Of a DNA stretch of 64,000 nucleotides, positions 32,033 to 44,340 are shown piece after piece. The position numbers were made by a program, and so were the translations under genes. The notes under the pieces are model-generated. The model was not told the origin of the DNA. It ran no database searches and saw only the letters and a program-made list of their open reading frames with translations. The stretch is from Phymatolithon calcareum (Eukaryota > Rhodophyta > Florideophyceae > Hapalidiales). Position 1 is the first letter of the stretch. The number at the start of each line of letters is the position of its first letter. The stretch lies in NCBI GenBank assembly GCA_977006965.1, contig OZ345361.1:1860001-1924000 (forward strand), given 5' to 3'.

Positions 32033-35000
32033 CTACCGTAAATCAGGGGGTGCTGTACAGTCGAATCCCTCATAGTGCAACGCTTCGGTGGAAAGGGTCA
32101 TTTAGCAACACTAGGGACTTTGAAACTCGAGGAGTTTATCATATCGCGTCTAGGGCGACCCAGAATTAACTGGAACCGTCCTACTGTGGTATTAGCTGGC
32201 GTGACTACGTGGCGCGAGCCGACCACTGATCACGTAAGCTAATAACTGTTTCGTCTGTCAATTGAACCAATCAGTGATACGCGCTTGGCCCAGGGAGCAC
32301 TGGTGGTCTTTCCACATCTCACGCTGAGCTTCATTCAGCACACGGCGCACAGCAGCTGGACACGTGCCACGACTGTCCAGAATGAGCACGAAAAACCAAA
32401 GGCAGCGCATCTGTTCCTTGATCGGCATGTCCGGAACAGTGTTTATCTGCTCTTCTTGATCATTATAGCCGTTTGTGTCACTCATAGTCGAGTCTTGGCG
32501 TGTTTCGTCAGAAAGGTGCTGTACGATAGTAGCTGCGAGGTAGTCATCAGGCACTTCCGCCGTACAATCATCCTCCCCGTCGGGGTTGAGCAAATCGTCA
32601 ATACGCACTTTGTGCCGTGCGGGTAGTACTTCATTGATCAGAGCGGTAATTTCAGCACATTCCTCTGCCACAATAGCGGGAACAGAACTCTAATCATCTG
32701 TTTTTGGCGCGGTGCTGTCCATCGCATCCGAACCGGTCATGATGTGATCAATCACTCCCGTTTTCATCCAGCATTTATGAACGATTGAGTCTTCAAGTTC
32801 GTCTCATATCTGTGCCATCCACTTCAAAGCCGTAAGTTGATCGACTTTGTAGATATCAGCAGTGCCTCTGCCAACAAAGTCTAATGCCCTCCCATATTGA
32901 CGCCTATGGTATCGTGCATTGACTGAAGCAATGATCCCCGCATCCATAAGCTGGATGCGGGAAGTGGTGTTTGGGGGAAAAAATTACTTCAACATTGCGC
33001 AACTCCGGCAGCGTGTCGATTTTTCCGTGATCAGAGCAAGTATCCACAAGTAAAACCGCTCGGCGGCCAGATTTTTGACCAGTGTAAGCGTCAAACCTGT
33101 TTAACCATTCAAAGAATAGGCCAGTGTTCATCCATGCCTTAGAATTAAAGTGGTAATCGAATCCCAACTCTTCTCCTGTTTTCTTGTTAAAGCACCTAGG
33201 ACGCTCCGCATTCCTGATCACTATCAACGGCATTTTCTCCGTTCCATCATCATTATCACAGGACAAATAGTTCAAACGCTGCTTCTGCTTTTTACGCCCA
33301 TGGAGCGGTCCGCGTGCTATCGTTTCTGCGGGCGACGTCACGTAAAGCAGACCGAATTCATCGGCGTTCTACACGTCGTTGACACTGTATTTAGCCAGTT
33401 TCGTCTTAATTCCGGGGAGATCGCGCGTTATGGGAGATTCGTCTGCGTCAGCAGACTTCACATGGGAACGGCACCGTTTGAAGTCATGCCGCTTCTTAAA
33501 ACGAGACAAACCGCTGGAGAATGCCATCTCAATGCGTTGATCCTCTGGGAGGACGTTGTTCACTATACCCAGAATATATCGCCCTTTCTCCTTGATCAAC
33601 TAACAAGAAATGAAAACATTCGTCGCATATTGGTCATTCACCCACTCGACAAGCGCTATTTTAAGTGCTTCACACTTCACGCTGAGCCGTTTCTTTCGCC
33701 ATCCGGCACCGTGAGCAGCAAAAACTTTGTCCTTGCCACTGAGAACACGAGAAATTATCGCTGTATGAGGCGCTCGCGGTAGACCAAACTTCTATTTCTC
33801 TCACACTGCAATATCGGCCTGCTGCCATTTCTGCAACTCTAACTCGCGTCTATGGCACTCAGCTATGATCTGCACTCGTTGATCGAGCGTGAGAACCACA
33901 TTTCCTCTTCCGGACGTGGTGAGGCTGCACCGCAGCTGCCCAAGCCACTCGGAGAAGCTACAGCGCGTGAAAGTCAGGGCAGTTACACATACATTGATGA
34001 TCGGTTTGTCTTGGTCAGGCACGGCAGCCCAGTAAGAATGAACTCCAGACGAATTTTGATGTGCCAGCTGCAATGATGCAGATATCATCTTCAATAAATG
34101 GTAGCTTGAGATCCCGTTTGCACTTTGCGGGTTTTCAGTCACCCCTAATTTCCATTAAATCCCGGGGGAACGAGATTGGTGGACCAGTTCTCATTGCATA
34201 ATGGGAGGTTTTACAACAAGAAGGGTTGCAACTAGAGGGATTCCACTGTACACCCCCCTCTTACCGAGGGGTCCTGTGCCCCCCTTCATAATCTTGAGCT
34301 TATTTGACTGTGCAATATTTTTAGTAATCAGAGGGGCTCTGTACCCCTGTGGCCATGCGGCCAATTGCTCGTCGACACCGATACATGTGTTAAATTTTGT
34401 TTGCAAACATTTTCGAGCTATTTGGAAAAAGGAAATCGTAAATTTATCAACAGTTTTGCCGTGATACAGCATTTAAATACACACACTCTCCAAAAAGAAA
34501 TACGTATAATGTCTCAGGCGAAAAGAAAAACATTCCCGTGAGGAAGGGTATAAATATTATAACGAATCTGAAGTTTAGACCTACCATCCAACCAGATTCC
34601 AGCTTCCAGCATGAGCTGTGTGACGTTGGAATTAATAAGCCGTTGAAAGACCGGCTGAAAAACAGGCCAATGCGTGGAGAGCTGCGAAGTACGATACCAT
34701 CGTACCGGGTGAGATACTCCCATCTCCGGGCCGTGAGGAGATTCTTCAGTGGTTGAAGCATGCCTGGGATGAGTTCCCCTCCCAAATTGTTCAGAACTAA
34801 TTTTTCGGATGCGGCTATGGGTTCCAGGAGGCGTTGATTACAGTGCCGGTACGGAAGACGACAGTGATGATTCTGATGATATGTAGCAATGAGAAGTAGA
34901 GATGAAATGATCATTTGAAATGATTTTTTGCGCAAATAAATTAAATTGTTTTCCAAAAAATTCCTACTTACGGAATATTACTGACCACCAGTAGGCGGCA

Positions 35001-35085
35001 AAAATTCTTTCTATTTTTAGTTACAGAGTGGTTCTGTACCCTCTTTCCCGAAATCGGGGGTACAGCACCCCCTGATTTACGGTAG
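32033..35085. mobile_element. Degenerate pogo/Tigger-type DNA transposon with 26-bp terminal inverted repeats
   Basis: The ends are perfect 26-bp inverted repeats: 32033-32058 starts CTACCGTAAATCAGGGGGTG and 35060-35085 is its reverse complement. Reading TA as the duplicated target, the element proper is CCGTAAATC...GATTTACGG flanked by TA on both sides, as for Tc1/mariner/pogo insertions. It encloses a transposase relic on the minus strand. An internal arm 32055-32081 pairs imperfectly with 34225-34251, about 800 bp short of the right end, suggesting a later insertion of 34252-35059. Imperfect direct repeats (TATTTTTAGT...CTGTACCC) near 34309 and 35012 border that inserted part. Confidence 0.85.
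32258..34142 (-). pseudogene. pogo/Tigger-like transposase with CENP-B-type HTH and DDE domain
   Basis: One minus-strand frame runs from ~34030 to 32904 interrupted only by stop codons. Order: CENP-B N-terminal HTH (LTLDQRVQIIAECHRRE, then QKWQQADIAV), a spacer, a second helical region with SRFKKRH and KLAKYSVNDV, the first catalytic Asp in NADEFGLLY, GRKKQKQRLNYLSCDNDDG, AWMNTGLFFEWLNRF, and the second Asp in LLVDTCSDHG. After a frame change the C-terminal tail runs 32671-32258. Pogo transposases cut and paste elements at TA sites, and CENP-B derives from the same family. At least four nonsense codons in the main frame and the frame change show it is inactive. Confidence 0.85.
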
Positions 35086-38000
35086 AAGCATCGCTGGGTG
35101 GATTTTGCACTTATAATCTGGGAGCCGTGCAGTACTTCCTTCATCGAGAAGCAGCACCTTCAGAGACCCAAATAAATTACTTGGGGGTTCCAGAATATAC
35201 CCTGGGATCCCAGAAAGGCAAATGGAATCCTAGGACCAGGCATCTATTCTAAACAACTCTTTGGGAGTCCAGTTCAGCATCCTGAATTCTAGATTAAATA
35301 CTATGAATAGCAATCCTCCTGATGAAGGTTGACAGACCAAACGGATACCCGACGGTCTTGCGCTTGCTCGGAAAGTGCTACGGAAGGATTTCAACGGAAG
35401 CAAAATTGGACAGCATCAGTGGCAGCCCTTAGTTGGGCGACTACACTGCAGTGACCAGCGGATGAATGAAGGTACTTCGCAACGGGGCAGTGCAGTACTC
35501 GCAGCTTGGAGAGCTTACGATGAAAGTCGTTCTTACGAAACAAATGGGAATGAGGGGAATGGTTGTTTTGGGACAAAATGCGACGGTCCTTTATGGATTT
35601 GCATGGGCGTAGAAAAAGTAACTGGTCAGATGCTCCCACCAGTTTCCAACATTCCTGGTCGTCTTGTTGGCTCAAGAGATGTTCCTGGCACATCAGGGAC
35701 AATGACACAAGTGGTAAATAACTTTGTGACTGTGCAAGAAAACATCCGAGCTGAGTTTCCGAAAAACACCAAGTGAAAAGCAATGTGAACCGCTCTAATT
35801 TACACCAGTCGAGAATCTCGACTCAACGGCCGTTCGTGGCGAAAGTTCTCTCGGACATTTGAAATCCCGCTTGGAACTACTGTCATGAAAGAGATTTTAA
35901 AGCAATGGGTTTCAATAGATCCTGTCGAGAATGTTCATAAACCTCTTATGCAGTGGAGCTTAGAGGAGCGACATAATGGTGCTCTTGAAAATATGGAAAG
36001 CAAAGAAAAGAGGAAACGTGTCAATCACTATTCCAGACGGAAGGTTATGTGCACAGCCTTCTTCCATGCAGTTAAGTTCATGACTCTTCAAGAATATGAA
36101 AAACTATTTAATTCAATTACTGGTAAAGGAAAATTCAGAGAAAACTCGACTAAAGCATCTGCATACATCAAGGAGAAAGATCTGGAGAACGTTCTGAGGA
36201 ACCAGTGCCTCTGGATTGAGCTGTCGAATGAGGATATTAAGAAGCCTGAAATTCGGGCTGCTTCAAGTGGAGGAACTCATAAATACGGTACAATAAAGAC
36301 AAAGGCATGGATCACGAACGCGATAATCTCAGGGCTTTCCATGTGCGAATAATGTTATATGGTCCTCTACACGATAAATTGTAACATCTATTTCGTTCCT
36401 GGGTTTCTTGATTATTTACAGGAATGTGTATTGGACTGAAAACATATATGGAAGAACGAAACTTGTTTAGACATCCCAGATTGAGAATGAAAGCATCAGA
36501 ACGAGATATCAATACTGAGATCATTTATCTGTACTTCTAGAACTCTGTATTGGAGCCTCAGAATATGTCCTGGTATATTTTATGGCTTGCACAACTTCCT
36601 GGAGAAACAGAATATATTTTCACTGCCCATATTGAGAATTGGAGCACAAGAACTAGGACTGGGTACTCGGTCTTGAAATGAGGAGGAGATGTCTATGCAC
36701 CATAGCGAAGATTTGTCGTGCCGAGCGCTGTGAATCCAGCTAAGGCGTAAGAGTTCGTCTTATCTTCTATTCCACGGTATGTCAACATCTGCTGAAAATT
36801 GCCCAATTGAAGCAGCGAAAGTCGTAATACCCAGCGCCACCGCTTCGATCACTGTGGTCGCTGAGATGCCTGAAATTCAGACTCTTCCCCAATCTTCAGC
36901 AGTCATTTCCGATAAATTTCGTAATCGAGCCTTCGACCTAGCTGTAACTTTTTCGATACAACCTTGGGGAACAGCGGACTAGATGAAATTCCACAGGATC
37001 TTAGGATGCAGAGCCACAGAAGTAAAGTGGAAATACCACGCACGGAAACATGATGCCCCTGATGAACGAAAAATGAGATTTTGTGCTTGTGTTATTCTTT
37101 GTAATTTCTAGAGTGTAAACTACGGCGGAGTCGATTGAGTTACCGGTGAATCGAAGAGACTAATGATCGATCCGTGGCATCTCTTCTGCTCGAGGCATTG
37201 AAGAGAATTGCATTCAGTTGATTATTACGCTCTGCAATTCGAGTATATCCACAGTAGTATCAGCCAGTAACGATCTTTTCAAAACGGGCTCAACACATGA
37301 TTCATTGAGCAGACGAACGTCTTCATGAGTCTGTTGGTATGCCCTTTTGACAATATTGGATCCAATCTCTTTTGCGCGCGTTCAAGGGCATTCAGCAAAA
37401 CGGACAACTGTCAGCAGGGTCCAGGATTTTCACTGTAGCGACCATGACCCAGATCAATGAACTCGCCTGCAACTCCACGTGAACTCCTAAAACTGACAAC
37501 TGCGCTCTTGATTGCCCCGCCTGTAGAATGTGCGCTCAACCTTCACGTCCCTCGGAAGTGGGGCTGCACCTTGAATATATTAAATCCAGCGCAATGGACA
37601 CAGGATGCTCTTCATCGGGTCTTTCTAGATCGGGTGTAAGGGAGTCAGGGTCAACGCCGGTTGTGCGCAGTGCGTCCTCGTACATTTTTGCCAAGCGTCC
37701 ATAACGCATCTTCGTTTTTTCAGATGTACAATTGCGTACAAATTCACGTGCGTGAGAGATTGCTCTTGGTCCTGCAATTAAGAGCCTCTGAGGCCCCATT
37801 CTTGCTTTAGATCTAAGTCATACACGAAGGGCTTTATCTGATTTTCAAGTCAACGAAGTAATATGGCACAAACGAGGCTTGAAAAGTTTCGTTGAATCCT
37901 AGGAACCGTTACAAGTGCCGAAACCGAAACGGTAATAATGCATGTTCATATTTTTGGACTTCTAGAATAGTTTCCATGCAGTCTTGGGAGTCCAGAAACA

Positions 38001-38799
38001 CTTACGCATTTTCAGAATTTTGTAGGACTTCGAAAAGAAATGTAGATGTTCTCAAACAAGCTTTGCGCAATAACATGGTTAAGGTCCAGCCAGAAAACGT
38101 TAACAAGACATGGTCACAATAATCGGGATCCAGAATGAAGTTCTGGAAGTCCAGACGTTCTTCTTCGTTTCCATAAATACATTTCGGACTCCACCGAAAC
38201 GGAATGGGTGTCCAAATCATTTCGTGCGTTCTCCTGGAGCTACAAAAGTATTTTTGAAGTATCAGAAAAACTTCTGGAGTCTTAAAATATTTTATGTATA
38301 GTCAGAAACAAAACGTAACATTCTCTATATCCATATAATTTTCGGAAAGTACAGATTTAGTTCCTGGCTTCAATAAAATGTTCTGGGTATGCAGAAACAA
38401 TATAGAAAAATTATGGATATCTTTATCTTTTTCAGTAAATACAGAATTAGTTCCGGGTATCTATAAAATTTTCTAGTTATCCAGAACCAAGAGAGCAAAA
38501 TTCTGGACATTTATATCCTTCAAAGAAATCTCAGATTTACTTTTGGGCTTTTCAAAAATGTTCTGGGTATCCAGAAATATTAGAGCAAAATTTTGGATAT
38601 CCAGATCATTTAAAGGAATTCCAGATTTATATGTGGAATCTTATATCTAATTCTGAGACGTCAAAAATATGTGTGAAACTCTTTCTTTCATACTGGGTTT
38701 CAAATAGTGGTCGGTCAGTTATTATTTTCGTTACCGATCTCTTCATCGGGCACCCACGGACGAAGTTGGTGCAGCTCACAACAGTACCTCTACGGAAAC
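35086..38799. other. Repeat desert with fragmentary coding relics
   Basis: AT-rich, with many degenerate CTGGGATCCAGAA-like words around 35.15-35.3, 36.5-36.7 and 37.95-38.64 kb. An ATG-initiated frame 35885-36352 (155 aa, Lys-rich, unrecognised) and a non-ATG frame 35375-35776 precede it on the plus strand. A minus-strand frame 37799-37536 (HAREFVRNCTSEKTKMRYGR) loosely resembles the N-terminal SAM-like domain of tyrosine recombinases, but no catalytic domain follows. I regard these as decayed mobile-element pieces. Confidence 0.5.
38341..38640. repeat. Degenerate tandem repeats, period about 89 bp
   Basis: Units begin near 38341, 38429, 38518 and 38608, each with a TACAGATTTAG-like start and an inner TTCTGGGTATCCAGAAA motif (itself an imperfect inverted repeat). 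More diverged units extend left to about 37950, and scattered ones occur at 35.2 and 36.6 kb. Confidence 0.7.
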
Positions 38800-40103
38800 A
38801 TGGCAAGTGCTTCTTTTGGCGTTGTGGACGTTTTATGGCTCTCTGGGGGTGAAAACGTCTTGGATGCCTTGCACCGACAGCTTTGGGAAAAAGTTGTAAT
38901 GGAGTCCAAAGACGCTGTGCATGAAATTTACTCAGCAGAAAAGCTCACGAGAGCATTCGAGACTATCGAAGATATTGAAAGTATCAAGAATGCTAAAATG
39001 GCGAGCAACCCCACCTTGGCCATTAAGTTACACAAGCAAGTTAAAGAACAGGGGTTTTACAAAGTTGCAGTGGACTCTTTCAAATATTTTTATCCACGAG
39101 GGGCCTCATCGAAGACATTTGAGGGTGTGTAATAGTTGCACTGCTTGATGCTGCGCGAGGCAGTGTTTTTGATCAAATTTCGTTTTGCGCGTAAAGTTAG
39201 GTTTTTTATTCGTTAGGAAAATTTCAGGAAAATAAACTTGTTTCTCTTTCGCTGAACGAAGAGAGCCGGAATTTTATATAACATATATCTACATCAGCGT
39301 GACCAGGACCGAAAACCCTGGAAGGGACAAAATGCATTCGTGCCGGTATTAGCATTGTAACGAAGCTTCAAGTGTTACTGTTCCGATCTGTCGAGCCGAC
39401 TGATCAAGTTTTGCGGATCGTCGAGTTAAACAAATGCGATCATTTCACAATATTCCGAGTGTGGCGAGAATGAGGGTGATGATGTGATTTATTATTCGTC
39501 TTCGCACAGTTAACAGTCCTCGATACAGGCTTCGGATCAGGGCTAGAGGTTCAGCAAAATTCTGCTTTGAGCTTTGCTCAAGCCTTCGAGTCGCGTCTGC
39601 GTGTCCCAAGCAAAAACAAGAAAAACATGCAGGCAGTTAGCGAAGCAGAGCAAAAATCAGGGCAAATGGCGTATTATGACGGAAATGACGATGAGTTTTA
39701 CTATTCTGCTGTGCCATCTGCGATGACAGAAACCGGTATGAAGGTTTGGATCGGATTATTTAACTCTTCTAATGCCATGAAAATACACTGTAAGCTTGAA
39801 GAAGGACTCAGAAATATTCGAAAATCTGACAAACGGCGTGTCACCGGTGATGGGGTTTCGCCCAAAACGCTACGCAGCTCGAAAAGTTTTCCATGTATGC
39901 CTGATTATGAACGGGCAGGGAGTACACGTGCTGCACAAAATCGAGATAAAAATGCAGGCCTTTTTTTAGAGCTCATTGACGAAAATGCGCTCATGATACA
40001 GGGTAGAGAGAATCAGAACAGAAAGAGACCGCAGAGAGAATGCGAGGAAAACAATGAATATGTCAGTGATTCTGAAGAGGAAGAGTTCGAAGATAGCCCT
40101 TAA
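38800..40103 (+). CDS. Putative two-exon hypothetical gene, 303 aa
   Basis: Exon 1, 38800-39124, starts MASASFGVVDVLWLSGGENV and contains a helical, charged body. A GTGTGT donor at 39125 and a TTAACAG acceptor before 39517 would remove 392 bp and join it in frame to 39517-40103. Exon 2 continues through SFAQAFESRL, a basic region and an acidic end (SDSEEEEFEDSP), suggesting a nuclear protein. Neither half shows a known domain. Alternative: two unrelated relic ORFs, since exon 1 also ends at a stop at 39130. I give the spliced model because the frame, phase and splice sites all agree. Confidence 0.35.
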
Positions 40104-40603
40104 CAGCACAGGTATATTTCTAATAACATACGCAAATCGATTTCTGTAAAGTCGTGCTGGACATCAGCCAGAACCATGAACATAATCATCTGTAGATAGG
40201 AGGGCGGGACCATGAAGAGCTATGTTCATCGCGTGCAGTGCACAAGAACGACACAAATTTATACTGCATGCCAATCTCCGGCGCGAGTAACGCGCCTCAC
40301 CGGCACGTACTGAAACGCGCAAGCTTCTAGTGTGTCAAGCTCGGCACCAGACATCAACTTCGCCAGCGCGACGCACCGTGTGCGTTTCTCCTGTGGGGAT
40401 GACTGTTCATGGCAGGCCGGAAAGTGCATGCGTTTCCCGGTTCTGCTCCATATCGCAATTGTTTACGTACTCCAAGCTTCCCAAAGGACTTCTCTCACAG
40501 AAAATCCCCAATGGCGGACGTTAAATACAGGAGGCCTAAAAATAATCAAAAAATAGCCTTTCAGTTTGAAGCCATTAGCTTAGATATTCCACATTCGAGT
40601 ATT

Positions 40604-40719
40604 CAGTAATCCCTTATTTTCTTTAAAATTTAACTTGAAACCGACTTTAGATGGGCATTCTGTATTCAAATAATCGAGGATATTCAAAACTAGGAGATCT
40701 GAAACTAGAGGATCGACTG
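40604..40719. mobile_element. MITE-like element, 116 bp
   Basis: The left end CAGTAATCCCTTATTTTC and the inverted right end CAGTCGATCCTCTAGTTTC share most positions, and TATT flanks both sides (40600-40603 and 40720-40723). The ends resemble the lone terminus at 31694, so it could be a non-autonomous pogo-type derivative. Confidence 0.5.
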
Positions 40720-41050
40720 TATTCCCTTTGTGGCGCTAGCAACACTTTGAGGGCCTAAGCTTCTTCCATTTCAATCGATTTGTTTCGATTTTGATCGCTG
40801 CTTGCACGTCGAGGTCCGAGACGACGCTGAACAATGACTCTGGGGGTGCTCGGACGCAGTGAAGCAGCTCTTGATGACCAAGCGAATTTCATCCATCCTA
40901 AGAACGTGTCCAAGCAAACTCCATCGTACATCTCTGGCGCACAATACCACATCGATAGTGTGGTCCCTAGACTCGTCGGCAATTAGTCTTCACGGTAATC
41001 TAGATTGCATCCTTGTGCCTGTGGATCTGAATTTTAGCGAAATGTTTTAT

Positions 41051-41660
41051 TTAGCTTCCATGATTCGCAACCAGAGGAGCTGACAGGACAGAAGAACGCA
41101 GGATATGTAATCGGAGATCCTGGGATAGTATCTTGTTCGTAAGAATCTGTTTGAGTTCTTGTAAGCAAGGCAAGGCTATTACAACGCGGTTATTAATGGG
41201 TACCATTGGGTCTCCGACGGCGGGGTGCAGTACTCCCAGATGTTTTAAGTTCCTGATATTTTCCAAGTTTGCTGTTCCCACGTGAATGTGCTCTAAAGCC
41301 GCTTGTGCCGCATTCCGTTTTGCGGCCTTGAGAAGTTTGTCTGCCAAGGACCCTGCACGTAATGCGACTGTAGGACGTGGAAGCTCTAAAAGACCCCAGT
41401 CTTCTCGCGTTAGGCAGAGTGGTTCATGCGTTTTCCCGTCAAAATATTCAACTAATAAATGCATACTTTTCCTGTCATTAACTCGGACCACGGTACTCAA
41501 GTGACACTCAAATCGGTCGAGATCATCCCATTTTTGGATGGCGATCGTATCACCCACAGGTGCGCATGGTTGCGTAGGATTCTCGGCGAAAGGCGGGTCG
41601 GGTTTGCAATGCAAGCGCCCGTGCGTCTCCGGAGAGCTTCCTTAGGGAAACTTCATTTGG
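41051..41660 (-). pseudogene. Relic ORF with Tudor/SH3-like segment
   Basis: Minus-strand frame of ~190-200 codons without a clear ATG. VGDTIAIQKWDD...LLVEYFDGKTHEPL...LTREDWGLL follows the pattern of Tudor-like barrels (hydrophobic strands, YxDG, then L..E.W). Such domains occur in chromatin proteins and in transposon-encoded proteins; the setting favours the latter. The ~900 bp to its left (40104-41050) contain only short non-ATG frames and the MITE-like element. Confidence 0.4.
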
Positions 41661-41879
41661 AAATTGGTGCACTTGTACTGAAAGTCCATAGCTTTCACGT
41701 CTTCCTCCGATGTTCGCGTAACTCTCTTTGCTTCCCGAATGTGTTGGAAAAAACTCTTCTGGGAAGCGATAACTAGGCCTCCTTCTGAGCTTTCAGTTAG
41801 ACGTAGTTAGAGAGCCTTTTTGGGTCGTCTTTTCCGTTATTGTTGAGCAGGCGGTCTTAGGATTTTGCCTACGAAAAAT

Positions 41880-44340
41880 GCGGTCAACGGGAACAATTAA
41901 GCAGACGAGACTTATTATTTCGCCCTACAGCACGCCTCGTTCTATGCGCACATATCTGGAGAGGTCATGCGCTCCGTTGCTCAGTCGGATGCGAACTGTG
42001 ACCGTTTCTGTAGCGTACATTTGTCAGACCAACCGAACGTATATCTCAGGGAAATTGTAGATTTGAAGAAATGAGACGCGAAAGTTATGGTCGATACTGT
42101 CAAAAGCTGCGTTGAAGTCGATATAGGTCATCGTCGCTCTTCGACCTTGTTGCTGGAGCCAATCTACAGTGCTCGGCGTTCATGTCCTTACCTGAATCCA
42201 GCTTGCGAGTCGGGCTGTAGCTGATCAACAAAAAGGGCCACACACTGAAGAAGGAACCGTGAGAAGATTTTGAGAACGTTGGAAAGGAGTTATATTGCCC
42301 TGTAATTCTTTCCATCTTCCTTTTGTACAATCTAACACCACAAGGGTTCCGACTGTTAGATCAGAGGGAATCCATTAGGACTACCGGATATTTTATAGCA
42401 AGACGATCAGCTAGCGTGTTGCTTCCTTCGAAGCTTTTTCTATCTCCACGGGGACATTATCCGGTCTGGAAGTAAGTCTGATTTGCAGCTTATAGATGCT
42501 CTCCTTGACTTCTAATGGCGAAAATGGGGTTTCAGACAAATTTTGAGAGGCCTGTGGTACACTGGTGCCGTTGAGACTTTCAAATTTTTCTTTAACGAAG
42601 CTCGCCCACTCCTCAAGTGCAACGTCTTCGATTCTATCTGTCGCACATTTGATTTATTACACGAGCTCATTGAGATGTTACATGACAGTCAATTACAGTT
42701 TTCGCTCTATTTTATTCAACAATTTATATTCGATCTGGTTCAATATTGAGATTGGGAGTGACGTGCGTCGTGGAACATTGATTACGTGATATCGCAAGAG
42801 TAATGTATTGCAGTGGAAGATCGTCAATGTAATATACCATAGTGGAATATCAAACGACTAGAATATAGCAACTAGTCAAAAGGATCAGTCATAGACACAA
42901 CCGACCCCAGTAAATCACAAGTTGATATTTGTAGTACGGTATCCATTTCTCTAAGCTATAATACATCTATTGATAAAGTATTTAGTTCTCCCACTCATTT
43001 ATTATATAGTTCTAGCGAGTAGTTCGACATTTTCGGGTCTCCAGAGGCTGTTTTCGATTGCTGGGAGAATTTTTCGCTGTTGAGCTTTCCATAAAAGCGT
43101 TTCGTGAGCAGTGATACTCGAGCATGATGGTCGGCAGAGTTTGATTCTTCCATCTGTTGACTAGAAGCTCTATCTGCACCTTGTAGTCTCGTCTGCTTGA
43201 CCTTTACAGTTCTTGGAACATTTTCTTCCTAGCGTCCTTGCACATGTAGGGTCCCCTAACTTCACGTCTTCTGAGAATCTCAAGAGTTTTTGCGAAAGGT
43301 CCCCAATGTTTTCCGCGGAGAGGACGTTTCACGAGTGGGAGAGCTTCTCTTGCGCTAGTGATGGCGCGCCTGAGGCGCTCCGACTTGGAGTCGACATTGT
43401 GAGCGGACGGACCTGTTTCGAGGCCCGTACTTATTCTCTCGTTGAACGTTTTTGTACGTTCCTGTCCTTCTCTTTTGGCACCAAAATAGTAATGCGCTGA
43501 AGTCCTTCCGAGGTCCAGTAGTTGTGGACGAGATGCGATGTTCGAAAATGGCTGATACTAGACCGTGGTCATATCTACCGCGTCCGAAGCGGTGCATACT
43601 GGGACCCCATGCCACTTTACAAGATCTGATTGATGAGGACCATCTCTCAGAGACTATCATGTAGTCAATCATTGACGGTTCCAGGATCAGCAACGTGTTG
43701 ATATATGTACATGGGGCTCTCCCCTTTGTGGGCTGGAAGTACGTTGACATCCCCTGTCTGGACATTTGCTTCTCGAGACAAGTTCCCCCATCGTCAGCTA
43801 TAGTGTGCATGCTCCACTTACCTAAAAGGTTTTCCATATGTCTGCAGAGTCTATAATTGATGTCACCGAGCAAGATGATGGCATCTGCTGCAGAACATTT
43901 TCCAGGATTCTTTCGAGCTGAGAGTACGGGTCCACTTGTGAGGGTTCAGTTATTCGGTTGTGCTGCACAAGCATAGAAAATGGGCTCAATTCGAGACTCC
44001 AAAACCAGCTGCTCAGGGACCAGCACCTTTTCGAACATCCGACGCATTTCGGCAGCTCGTCCTCAGTTGTCTCGTATTTCGCCTCGGAAGAAATTCCCTT
44101 GGACGGGGTTGCCACGGCCCAGAAAAGAGTTTTTCCCCGCTCACTTCTTTCTCATTCTAGCCTAGGGAAACAGCCTGTGAACAACCATGACGTGTTGAAG
44201 TGTTGGTGTCCCGACATACAGATTTCGTGCGCAATGATTTCATCTTTGCACTCTCTTTAAGACTCCGGCAATCATGTCCAAACTGGCACAGCTGAGCAAT
44301 GATGCAGTTGCAGAAAATGATGTCGTGTTGAAACATAAGG
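41880..44340 (-). mobile_element. Non-LTR retrotransposon (LINE) relic: endonuclease and reverse transcriptase fragments
   Basis: Reading the minus strand from high to low coordinates gives an APE-type endonuclease (LLGDINYRL near 43850-43873, IDYMIVSERW near 43650, RYDHGLVSA near 43560), then a linker, then reverse transcriptase: SPFSPLEVKESIYKLQIRL near 42480-42535, a PDNVPVE block, and TYIDFNAAFDSID near 42095-42130 containing the first catalytic Asp block. Order and spacing match a LINE ORF2. Frames change repeatedly, so it is dead. I did not find the YxDD box intact. The ORF at 41051-41660 lies downstream and may or may not belong to it. Confidence 0.75.

Noticed and set aside
32033-35085. 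Inverted repeats read as LTRs of a retrotransposon
   Set aside because: They are inverted, TA-flanked, and enclose a DDE transposase.
31694-40719. One 9-kb transposon bounded by CAGTCGATCCTC at both ends
   Set aside because: Flanking target duplications do not match across 9 kb, whereas 40604-40719 makes a complete short element alone.
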